From the NCBI GenBank assembly GCA_001873585.1, contig MNZL01000057.1, positions 1,191 to 6,672 of the forward strand: a DNA stretch of 5,482 bases, read 5' to 3'. Below are positions 1 to 4,685 of the stretch, piece after piece; position 1 is the stretch's first letter, and each line of letters opens with the position of its first letter. A model generated the notes under the pieces. That model was not told the origin of the DNA. It saw nothing but the letters and a program-made list of their open reading frames with translations, and did no database searches. The position numbers and the translations under genes are program-made. This stretch comes from Rhodobacterales bacterium CG2_30_65_12 (GTDB lineage: Bacteria > Pseudomonadota > Alphaproteobacteria > Rhodobacterales > Rhodobacteraceae).

Positions 1-811
1 CGTCTTCCCATGAGCAGCGCAGATCCACCTCGGCGCTCGGTTCGGTGAACGGGAAGTGCGAGGCGCGGAAGCGGAGTTCCACCTCGTCGACCTCGAAAAA
101 GGCGCGGCAGAATTCTTCCAGCGTCCACTTGAGGTTGGCCATCGAGATGTCTTTGCCGAGCGCCAAGCCCTCGACCTGGTGAAACATCGGCGTGTGGGTC
201 TGGTCGTAGTCGGAGCGATACACCCGCCCCGGCGCGATCACCCGGATCGGCGCGCCTTGTGCCAGCATCGCGCGGATCTGCACCGGCGAGGTGTGGGTGC
301 GCAGAACGTGCGGCGGGCGCTCGTCGCCCTCGGCGCGGTGCATGTAGAAGGTATCAAACTCCTGCCGCGCCGGGTGGTGCGGCGGGATGTTGAGCGCGTC
401 GAAATTGTGCCAGTCGGTCTCGATCTGCGGGCCTTCGGCCACGGAAAAGCCCATGTCGGCAAAGATCGTCGTCACTTCCTCGGTAACTTGCGAAACCGGG
501 TGAATGGTGCCGGCCGGGCGCGGGCGCGCGGGCAGGGTCACGTCGAGCCACTCGGTGCGCAGCCGCTCATCGAGGGCGGCATCGCCGAGCGCCTCTTTCT
601 TGGCGGCGAGCGCCGAATTGATCTCATCCTTCAGCGCGTTGAGCTTCGGCCCCATCACCTGCCGTTCTTCCGGGCTCATCTTGCCCAGCTCGCGCATCTG
701 GAGCGCCACTTCGCCCTTCTTGCCCACAGCAGCCACGCGGATTTCTTCCAAGCCCGCCTCGGTCTCGGCCCCGGCGATTGCTTCAAGGTATTTCTGCCTC
801 AGATCGTCCAT
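1..811 (-). CDS. pheS: Phenylalanine-tRNA ligase alpha subunit, 3' end cut by window
   Basis: This cytoplasmic class II aminoacyl-tRNA synthetase subunit charges tRNA-Phe with phenylalanine, working with PheT as an alpha2-beta2 enzyme. The ATG at 811-809 begins MDDLRQKYLEAIAG, and 270 codons are visible. Residues 1-85 are charged and helical, matching the N-terminal coiled-coil that contacts tRNA. The catalytic domain follows: motif 1 around 127-149 (GPQIETDWHNFDALN, then HPAR), RTHTSP at 171-176, and motif 2 around 196-216 with YRSD, THTP and FHQVEG. The visible part ends in the conserved VDLRCSWED. Motif 3 and about 80-90 C-terminal residues lie beyond position 1. The ribosome site is AAGGGGG (818-824 on the plus strand), 6 nt before the ATG. 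The gene is third in the rpmI-rplT-pheS series, 114 nt after rplT, and pheT would be expected next. Identification is secure. Confidence 0.97.
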   Translation of the reverse strand, partial: MDDLRQKYLEAIAGAETEAGLEEIRVAAVGKKGEVALQMRELGKMSPEERQVMGPKLNALKDEINSALAAKKEALGDAALDERLRTEWLDVTLPARPRPAGTIHPVSQVTEEVTTIFADMGFSVAEGPQIETDWHNFDALNIPPHHPARQEFDTFYMHRAEGDERPPHVLRTHTSPVQIRAMLAQGAPIRVIAPGRVYRSDYDQTHTPMFHQVEGLALGKDISMANLKWTLEEFCRAFFEVDEVELRFRASHFPFTEPSAEVDLRCSWED

Positions 812-852
812 CCCGGACCCCCTTGGTTACAGTCGCCCCCGCTTACGAAACG

Positions 853-902
853 AAGGGCCGATACGCAAGAAGCCGCGAGACCCTTGCAGGCCCGCAGCTT
901 CT
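853..902 (-). promoter_or_regulatory. Hairpin with possible pseudoknot in the rplT-pheS spacer
   Basis: Read on the minus strand, AGAAGCUGCG (902-893) pairs with CGCGGCUUCU (877-868). This gives a 10-bp stem with one U-G wobble and a 15-nt loop. The loop contains AAGGGUC (885-879), which can pair over 7 bp (one wobble) with GGCCCUU (859-853), 8 nt downstream of the stem, forming an H-type pseudoknot. The CCCUU part of that arm is also complementary to the AAGGG of the pheS ribosome site (824-820). There is no U-run after the stem, so this is not a standard terminator. The pairing is seen directly. A role in attenuation, RNA processing or translational control of pheS is inference. No Phe-rich leader peptide was found in the spacer. 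Confidence 0.4.
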
Positions 903-911
903 GAAAACCTG

Positions 912-924
912 ACCCTGTGAGGGT
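912..924 (-). other. Short hairpin directly after the rplT stop
   Basis: On the minus strand ACCCU (924-920) and AGGGU (916-912) form a 5-bp stem with a 3-nt loop, starting one base after the rplT TAA. A short UUUU lies about four bases beyond the stem, so it could act as a weak partial terminator or as a 3' end protecting the L35-L20 message. Its AGGGUC repeats the sequence in the loop of the larger hairpin downstream, so alternative foldings are possible. The stem is short and may be fortuitous. Confidence 0.25.
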
Positions 925-925
925 G

Positions 926-1288
926 TTACGCGAGCGCGGCCTTCGCCTTGTCGACGATGGCGGTAAACGCATCGGGCTCGTTCACGGCGAGATCGGCGAG
1001 CACCTTGCGGTCTACTTCGATCCCGGCGAGCGACAACCCGTTGATGAAGCGCGAATAGGTCAGCGCGTCGTCGTGCATCCGCACGGCGGCGTTGATCCGC
1101 TGGATCCACAGCGCGCGGAAATTGCGCTTGCGTTGCTTGCGGTCGCGGGTTGCATACTGGTTGGCCTTGTCGACGGCCTGGGTCGCGGTGCGAAAGTTGC
1201 GCGAGCGAGCACCGTAGTAGCCTTTCGCAGCCTTGATCACCTTCTTGTGGCGGGCGTGGGTCGTGGTTCCACCTTTAACGCGGGACAT
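926..1288 (-). CDS. rplT: 50S ribosomal protein L20
   Basis: L20 binds 23S rRNA and is required early in assembly of the large ribosomal subunit. The 120-residue product has the family's usual length. It opens with the basic segment MSRVKGGTTTHARHKKVIKAAKGY, which holds the long rRNA-binding helix. The conserved core follows: ANQYATRDRKQRKRNFRALWIQRINAA (about 63-89), then YSRFINGL and the EVDRKVLADLA tail. The start is fixed by the L20 N-terminus and by a perfect TAAGGAGGT ribosome site (1303-1295) 6-7 nt upstream, which includes the rpmI stop codon. The gene is 12 nt after rpmI and shares its transcript. In enterobacteria and Bacillus L20 represses its own operon through a leader RNA. Whether that happens here cannot be told from the sequence. 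Identification is secure. Confidence 0.98.
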   Translation of the reverse strand: MSRVKGGTTTHARHKKVIKAAKGYYGARSRNFRTATQAVDKANQYATRDRKQRKRNFRALWIQRINAAVRMHDDALTYSRFINGLSLAGIEVDRKVLADLAVNEPDAFTAIVDKAKAALA

Positions 1289-1294
1289 GTGCTG

Positions 1295-1303
1295 ACCTCC
1301 TTA
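1295..1303 (-). promoter_or_regulatory. rplT ribosome binding site overlapping the rpmI stop
   Basis: The minus-strand sequence TAAGGAGGT is a nine-base perfect complement to the 16S rRNA 3' end, and its first three bases are the rpmI TAA stop. A ribosome terminating on rpmI therefore sits on the initiation site of rplT, which favours coupled synthesis of L35 and L20. It lies 6 nt from the rplT ATG (7 nt counted from the AGGAGG core). Confidence 0.9.
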
Positions 1304-1501
1304 GCGCGAATAGGGCATCATCGGCTTGATGATCTTCTCATCAGCCTTTGACAGCAACGTCGTTCCCCGCGCTTGGCGGATGAACTTGGTGGTGCGCTTG
1401 ATCATGCCATGGCGCTTGCCGGCCTGCGCCCGCACGATGCGGCCCGAGGCCGTCATCTTGAACCGCTTCTTGCAGCTCGATTTCGTCTTCATCTTGGGCA
1501 T
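1301..1501 (-). CDS. rpmI: 50S ribosomal protein L35
   Basis: L35 is a small basic protein of the large ribosomal subunit. The start is the ATG at 1501-1499, giving 66 residues, the normal family length. The product begins MPKMKTKSSCKKRFKMTASG, continues through GKRHGMIKRTTKFIRQARGT, and ends in MMPYSR. The reading frame is open 46 codons further upstream, but that extension has no L35 character, and an AAGGAG ribosome site (1513-1508) sits 6 nt before the chosen ATG. The sequence resembles Rhodobacterales L35 (MPKMKTKSS start, PY-R end) as I recall it. There is an unremarkable cysteine at residue 10. It is the first gene of the rpmI-rplT-pheS series. infC, which precedes rpmI in many other bacteria, is absent here. 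Confidence 0.97.
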   Translation of the reverse strand: MPKMKTKSSCKKRFKMTASGRIVRAQAGKRHGMIKRTTKFIRQARGTTLLSKADEKIIKPMMPYSR

Positions 1502-1578
1502 TTCGGGCTCCTTCGAGGTTACCTGAATTGCGCGCGACTCGGCATGCCACTTGGGCCGGACGCGCGGATCGAGTGGGG

Positions 1579-1607
1579 CGTATAGGCCGGATATTACACG
1601 CAGGCAA
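1579..1607 (-). promoter_or_regulatory. Candidate promoter for rpmI-rplT-pheS
   Basis: Read on the minus strand, TTGCCT (1607-1602) and TATACG (1584-1579) are separated by exactly 17 bp. Each matches four of six bases of the housekeeping sigma consensus (TTGACA, TATAAT). Transcription would start near 1572, leaving a 5' leader of about 70 nt before the rpmI ATG. This is a prediction by eye in a 237-bp divergent intergenic region that must hold a promoter for the operon. Confidence 0.4.
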
Positions 1608-1624
1608 GGGAAAACCTTTGCCTG
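1601..1624. repeat. Inverted repeat over the candidate rpmI -35 box
   Basis: CAGGCAAGGG (1601-1610), AAAA, CCTTTGCCTG (1615-1624) form a 10-bp inverted repeat with one mismatch (wobble in RNA) and a 4-base centre. The left arm contains the candidate -35 element. There is no T-run after it on either strand, so it is not a typical terminator. It could be a protein operator or, if transcription starts further upstream, a leader hairpin. Confidence 0.5.
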
Positions 1625-1667
1625 CGACTGCCGCGCCACGCCGTACCATTAACCCCCACCCGGGGCG

Positions 1668-1696
1668 GTGACAGGCCGCGACAAATCGTCTATGGC
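1668..1696 (+). promoter_or_regulatory. Candidate promoter for the aa3 oxidase subunit IV gene
   Basis: GTGACA (1668-1673) matches five of six bases of the -35 consensus. A 17-bp spacer leads to TATGGC (1691-1696), a weak -10 with three of six matches. A start near 1703 would give a leader of about 36 nt. It diverges from the rpmI promoter. Prediction by eye only. Confidence 0.3.
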
Positions 1697-1738
1697 TCAT
1701 TACATTGCAACCACGAAAAGATGGTTAGGGAGACCACC

Positions 1739-1873
1739 ATGGCCGAACATCAACACGGGTCGATGAACATTCGCACTCAGGAAAAGACCTTCGAAGGGTT
1801 CGTCAAGATGGCGGCGCGGGCAGTGATCACGATCATCGTGCTCGTCGTGCTTCTGGCGATTTTCAACGCCTGA
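1739..1873 (+). CDS. aa3-type cytochrome c oxidase subunit IV, 44 residues
   Basis: This small accessory subunit belongs to alphaproteobacterial aa3 cytochrome c oxidase, the proton-pumping terminal oxidase of the inner membrane. The sequence runs MAEHQHGSMNIRTQEKTFEG, then FVKMAARAV and a hydrophobic helix at about residues 25-43 ending AIFNA. The order of a His-rich start, a GxM/(D/N)I segment, a QxxTFxGF motif and one C-terminal transmembrane helix is that of the Paracoccus/Rhodobacter subunit IV family, and the length matches. AGGGAG (1727-1732) lies 6 nt before the ATG. An in-frame ATG at 1721 precedes this ribosome site and is less likely. The gene stands alone, away from any other oxidase subunit gene in the window, and is divergent from rpmI. 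The family call is by recognition, not search. Confidence 0.85.
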   Translation: MAEHQHGSMNIRTQEKTFEGFVKMAARAVITIIVLVVLLAIFNA

Positions 1874-1890
1874 CAAAAGCCAACCACCGG

Positions 1891-1914
1891 CATCCGGGGG
1901 CCGCTCCCCGGATG
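1891..1914 (+). terminator. Stem-loop after the oxidase subunit IV gene, possible terminator
   Basis: CATCCGGGG (1891-1899) and CCCCGGATG (1906-1914) form a perfect 9-bp GC-rich stem with a 6-nt loop, 17 nt after the stop. The expected U-run is not adjacent. The nearest T-tracts (TTTT) begin at about 1924 and 1932. It may end or protect the short oxidase transcript, or only attenuate transcription into the lipoprotein gene. Confidence 0.5.
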
Positions 1915-1920
1915 TCATAT

Positions 1921-1936
1921 CAGTTTTGCAGTTTTG
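1921..1936. repeat. Tandem 8-bp direct repeat
   Basis: CAGTTTTG occurs twice with no gap (1921-1928 and 1929-1936), between the stem-loop and the lipoprotein start at 1952. The stretch is AT-rich compared with its surroundings. It could be a regulator site, part of the T-tract of the preceding terminator, or chance. Confidence 0.6.
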
Positions 1937-1951
1937 GGATAGACCGCCGCC

Positions 1952-2548
1952 ATGAAACGCCTCTTGGTATTGCTCACGCTTCTTCTCGGCCTTGCCGCCT
2001 GCGCCGGCGAGCCCGTCTGGGCGCCCGACGACGCGGTTGAAAAAGCGCACTATTCCAGCTCGAATCCGCCCACGCTCACGCTGTTTACGGTGATCAACGT
2101 CAATTCCGGCAACGGCGGCCATGCCGCCTTGTTGGTCGATGCGCCCTCCGAGAGGGTGCTGTTCGACCCGGCCGGAAGTTTCCATCATCCGCGCCTGCCC
2201 GAGCGCAACGACGTGATCCACGGCATGTCCGATCCGGCGGTGGATTTCTACATCGACTACCATTCCCGCACGTCGTGGCGGGTGGTCAAGCAGGATCTCG
2301 TCGTGCCAGCGGCAGTGGCCGAACAGGCGCGCGCTCTGGTGCAGAGCTATGGTGCGGTGCCGCAGGCCTTTTGCACCAACGCGATCACGACGATCCTGCG
2401 CCAGTTGCCGGGCTTCGAATCGATCCGGGTAACGATGTTTCCGGTCAACCTGATGGAGCAGTTCGATCGCTTCCAGGGCGTGGACCGCAGCGAATACCAC
2501 GACGACGATCCCGACATCAACGGCGAGATTCTCGTGCGCGGCATCTGA
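1952..2548 (+). CDS. Uncharacterised lipoprotein, permuted NlpC/P60-like candidate
   Basis: The 198-residue product begins with a lipoprotein signal, MKRLLVLLTLLLGLAAC. The LAAC lipobox gives lipidated Cys17, followed by Ala-Gly rather than Asp, so outer-membrane anchoring is likely. I do not recognise a named family. Visible features are GGHAALLVD with His57, VLFDPAGSF (69-77), an acidic-aromatic stretch near 98-104, and FCTNAITTILRQLPG with Cys141 at the start of a predicted helix. A His in a beta strand before a Cys heading a helix is the order found in circularly permuted papain-like proteins (YiiX/YebB/LRAT type). A thiol amidase, peptidase or thioesterase role is therefore possible but inferred. 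The ribosome site is weak (GGGAT region). The gene has good codon bias, runs convergent to the kinase gene, and stops 6 bp from that gene's stop. Confidence 0.85.
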   Translation: MKRLLVLLTLLLGLAACAGEPVWAPDDAVEKAHYSSSNPPTLTLFTVINVNSGNGGHAALLVDAPSERVLFDPAGSFHHPRLPERNDVIHGMSDPAVDFYIDYHSRTSWRVVKQDLVVPAAVAEQARALVQSYGAVPQAFCTNAITTILRQLPGFESIRVTMFPVNLMEQFDRFQGVDRSEYHDDDPDINGEILVRGI

Positions 2549-2554
2549 GCCGCG

Positions 2555-3199
2555 CTACCCCTTCAGCCGCAGATCGACCGCGCGCGCGTTTCGGATCACC
2601 CGGCGCGCGTTGGGAATGTCGTTGCCCATTGCCTTGGCGCGGGCCTCTTCGGGCGCATAACCGTAGCCCAGCCAGCGGGCGATCAACCGCCGCTCAAGCT
2701 CCGAAAACGCCACGTCGAGAAACACCGAATAATCCCACAGCGGCGCAAGCGCGCGCCACGGGTCTTCGTCGAGCAGGAGGTAATTGCCCTCGACCACGAC
2801 GATGCGCGTCTGCGGGCCAATCTCGCCGGCACCAGCGATGGCGATTTCGCGCGCGCGGTCAAACACCGGCAGGATCACCGACGGTTCATCGCGCACCCGC
2901 GTGAGGGTGGCGGCGAAGCCCCCGAAATCGAAGGTTTCCGGCGCACCCTTGCGCGCCAGCAGCCCGCGCGGTTCGAGCAGGCGGTTATCGAGGTGAAAGC
3001 CGTCCATCGGCATCACCACCGCCGCCGCGCCCCGCGCCACCAGATCGGCCACCACCGCCTCGGCGATGGTTGACTTGCCCGCACCGGGCGGGCCGGCGAT
3101 GGCCACGAGGCGGCGGGCGTCGGTTTCGGGCAGCGCGAGAATCCGGGAGGCGAGATCAGCAGCGGTGCGGGCGATGGTCTGGGCGCTGTCGGCCGTCAT
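2555..3199 (-). CDS. P-loop nucleoside/sugar kinase-like protein (FrcK/uridine kinase-like)
   Basis: This 214-residue P-loop kinase carries Walker A GPPGAGKST at 36-44 and MPMDGFHLD at 63-71, with Asp66 in the place of the catalytic Asp of uridine kinase, phosphoribulokinase and pantothenate kinase relatives. It also has PVFDRAREIA (111-120), VVVEGNYLLLDEDPW (134-148), an Arg-rich lid-like segment ERRLIARWLGYG (169-180) and NDIPNA (193-198). This pattern is typical of proteins annotated as nucleoside/nucleotide kinase family or fructose transport kinase FrcK. The substrate is not shown by the sequence, and no sugar transporter genes are nearby. The start ATG (3199-3197) overlaps the argE stop as ATGA, with GGAGAG (3210-3205) inside the argE end as ribosome site. 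The frame is open further upstream, but that part is an out-of-frame reading of argE. It is translated with argE. Confidence 0.9.
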   Translation of the reverse strand: MTADSAQTIARTAADLASRILALPETDARRLVAIAGPPGAGKSTIAEAVVADLVARGAAAVVMPMDGFHLDNRLLEPRGLLARKGAPETFDFGGFAATLTRVRDEPSVILPVFDRAREIAIAGAGEIGPQTRIVVVEGNYLLLDEDPWRALAPLWDYSVFLDVAFSELERRLIARWLGYGYAPEEARAKAMGNDIPNARRVIRNARAVDLRLKG

Positions 3200-4365
3200 G
3201 TCGTCTCTCCAGCGAGTTTCGGTGCGAGCCCCTCCAGCATCGCCAGGCACTGTGCGATCTGGTCGAGGGCGAGGTATTCGTCTGGCTTGTGTGCCTGTTC
3301 GATCGAGCCTGGGCCACAGACCACCACATCGGTGCCGAGCTTCTGGAATATCCCCGCCTCGGTGGCAAAGGCCACCAGTTCGCCGCTGTTGGCCCCGGTC
3401 AGCTCCATGACGATATCGCGCGCCTCGTTCTCGCTGGCAGGCTCCAGCCCGTCGACCTCGCCGATCACCTCGGTAACAATACGCGCCCCAGGCGCAACGG
3501 CCTGCATCTGTGGCAACAGGTGCTCGTGCACATAACGGCGCATTTCCTCGCGCACAAAGGCGCCATCGGCGGGCTGCACCGGGCGCATCTCCCATTGCAC
3601 GTCGGCGCGGTCGGCGATCACGTTGTGCGCCACCCCGCCGATCACCGAACCGGGGTTGATCGTGGTCCAGGGCGGCTCGAAACGGCTTTCCTTCGGTGCC
3701 CGCGCCCGCAGCGGGCGGCGCAATTCGAGCAGCCGCGAAACATATTGCACGGCGTATTCCACCGCGTTCACCCCAAGCTCGGGGCGCGAGCCATGCCCGG
3801 CCATCCCCTCGAACCGGGTGGTATATTCGCAGCAGCCCTTGTGGCCCTCGATCACCCGCATGCTGGTGGGCTCGCCGATGATCGCCACGCCGGGGCGCAG
3901 CCCCCTTGCCGCCAGCGTATCGGCCAGCGCCTGCGCGCCCATGCAGCCCACTTCCTCGTCGTATGTGAAGGAAAAGTGCAACGGGCGCTCACGCACCGCA
4001 TGGGCCAGCACCGGGGCCATCGCCACGGCAGCGGCGATGAAGCCTTTCATGTCGCAGGTGCCGCGACCGTAGAGCTTGCCATCGCGCTCGACCATCTCGA
4101 ACGGATCGTTGGTCCAATCGTCGCCCTGGGCTGGCACCACGTCGGTATGGCCTGCCAGCAGGATGCCCCCGTTGCGCTCAGGGCCAATGGTGGCAAACAG
4201 GTTGGCCTTCTGCCCGGTTTCGTCGTGATAGATGTCTACCCGTGCGCCCGCGCTTTCGAGCCAGCCTGCAAGGTTGTCGACCATGGCGATGTTGCTGTCA
4301 GCCGAAACGGTCGGGTAGGCCACCAGCTCGCGCAAGAGCTCCACCGTATCGTCGATTTTGGTCAT
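3196..4365 (-). CDS. argE: Acetylornithine deacetylase
   Basis: ArgE hydrolyses N-acetylornithine to ornithine and acetate in cytoplasmic arginine synthesis. The 389-residue product is a complete M20-family di-zinc hydrolase. Visible residues are HTD with metal ligand His73 and Asp75, the bridging Asp105 in GRGTCDMKG, the pair Glu137 (general base) and Glu138 (ligand) in TYDEEVGC, Glu165 in GEPT, His191 of the dimerisation domain in GHGSRP, and the last ligand His359 in QAHKPDEY. The start at 4365-4363 follows GGGGGAGAG (4378-4370) at about 5 nt. The frame continues open upstream to 4539 but lacks family sequence there. The stop overlaps the kinase start as ATGA. Related M20 enzymes such as succinyl-diaminopimelate desuccinylase are less likely, given the length and the GHxGxxEY/TTINPG layout. 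Many alphaproteobacteria also use ArgJ, so ArgE's exact role may be partly redundant. Confidence 0.93.
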   Translation of the reverse strand: MTKIDDTVELLRELVAYPTVSADSNIAMVDNLAGWLESAGARVDIYHDETGQKANLFATIGPERNGGILLAGHTDVVPAQGDDWTNDPFEMVERDGKLYGRGTCDMKGFIAAAVAMAPVLAHAVRERPLHFSFTYDEEVGCMGAQALADTLAARGLRPGVAIIGEPTSMRVIEGHKGCCEYTTRFEGMAGHGSRPELGVNAVEYAVQYVSRLLELRRPLRARAPKESRFEPPWTTINPGSVIGGVAHNVIADRADVQWEMRPVQPADGAFVREEMRRYVHEHLLPQMQAVAPGARIVTEVIGEVDGLEPASENEARDIVMELTGANSGELVAFATEAGIFQKLGTDVVVCGPGSIEQAHKPDEYLALDQIAQCLAMLEGLAPKLAGETT

Positions 4366-4396
4366 GGCTCTCTCCCCCGCCCGCGAATCGCCCCCC

Positions 4397-4425
4397 ACGA
4401 TAGCGCGCCGCAGGTCCAGGGTGAA
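4397..4425 (-). promoter_or_regulatory. Weak candidate promoter for argE and the kinase gene
   Basis: Read on the minus strand, TTCACC (4425-4420) and TATCGT (4402-4397) are 17 bp apart, with about four and three to four matches to the housekeeping consensus. Transcription would start near 4390, about 25 nt before argE. Support is weak, and the operon may instead be read from further upstream. Confidence 0.2.
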
Positions 4426-4430
4426 AGGCT

Positions 4431-4468
4431 CCCGCACCACACGAAGCGGGCCGCCGATCCGGTGCGGG
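4431..4468. repeat. Inverted repeat upstream of argE
   Basis: CCCGCACC (4431-4438) and GGTGCGGG (4461-4468) are perfect 8-bp inverted arms with a 22-nt centre. The stem can be lengthened by two or three pairs with a bulged base. It abuts the upstream side of the candidate argE -35 box. It could be an operator or a transcript hairpin. On the minus strand it is followed only by AGCCTTTC, a poor terminator tail. Confidence 0.4.
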
Positions 4469-4685
4469 GAGGAGAAGCGCGAAGGATCGACGGCCCGGCA
4501 AGCGCCCTGCTGGAAGGGAAGGAACGTGCCTGTAGCCACGACACACCTTCAGCTTCACCCGGTGCCCGCGATCCGGCAAGCGACTACGCCCGGCTCGATG
4601 CTGCAATGCGGCGAATGCCTGCGGATCAGGCGCGAATTGCCCACCGTCGCCTCACTTTTGGGCGGCCCCGCCATGCACGGTGCGG

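Larger units (their letters stand above)
4366..4685. other. Intergenic stretch without a recognisable gene
   Basis: These 320 bases separate the membrane protein stop from the argE start. Short open frames exist on both strands, including a 39-codon one at 4555-4674 on the minus strand and a frame from a GTG near 4528 on the plus strand. None gives a recognisable protein, and all have irregular codon use. The content I can support is the argE ribosome site, a weak promoter candidate, an inverted repeat at 4431-4468, and a 10-bp direct repeat CCGGCAAGCG at 4495-4504 and 4573-4582. There is no tRNA-like or convincing terminator structure. Confidence 0.6.

Noticed and set aside
56..904. A 282-codon plus-strand open frame
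   Set aside because: It is the antisense of pheS, which is unmistakable on the minus strand. The translation is low-complexity and Arg/His-rich.
1502..1639. N-terminal extension of L35 to 112 residues
   Set aside because: L35 is about 65 residues, and its conserved start MPKMKTKS lies at 1501, just after a good ribosome site. The extension also crosses the likely promoter.
1700..2500. A 266-codon minus-strand open frame
   Set aside because: It is antisense to the oxidase subunit IV gene and the lipoprotein gene. The lipoprotein has a proper signal peptide and lipobox on the plus strand, while this frame shows no recognisable domain.
3200..3595. N-terminal extension of the kinase to 346 residues
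   Set aside because: The extra 132 residues are an out-of-frame reading of the argE C-terminus. The ATG at 3199 has its own ribosome site and gives the family's usual length.
4366..4539. N-terminal extension of ArgE to 447 residues
   Set aside because: The added residues have no M20 similarity, and a strong ribosome site precedes the ATG at 4365.
4495..4582. Direct repeat CCGGCAAGCG as a possible mobile-element or regulator mark
   Set aside because: Only two 10-bp copies 78 bp apart in GC-rich DNA, without flanking inverted repeats or a transposase. Chance is a sufficient explanation.
4555..4674. A 39-codon minus-strand frame after the membrane protein
   Set aside because: It has no ribosome site, no recognisable features and irregular codon use.
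4655..4680. GGCGGGGCCGCC as a terminator for the membrane protein gene
   Set aside because: In the minus-strand transcript the small stem is followed by CAAAAG, not a U-run. The T-run lies on the other strand, where it precedes the stem.
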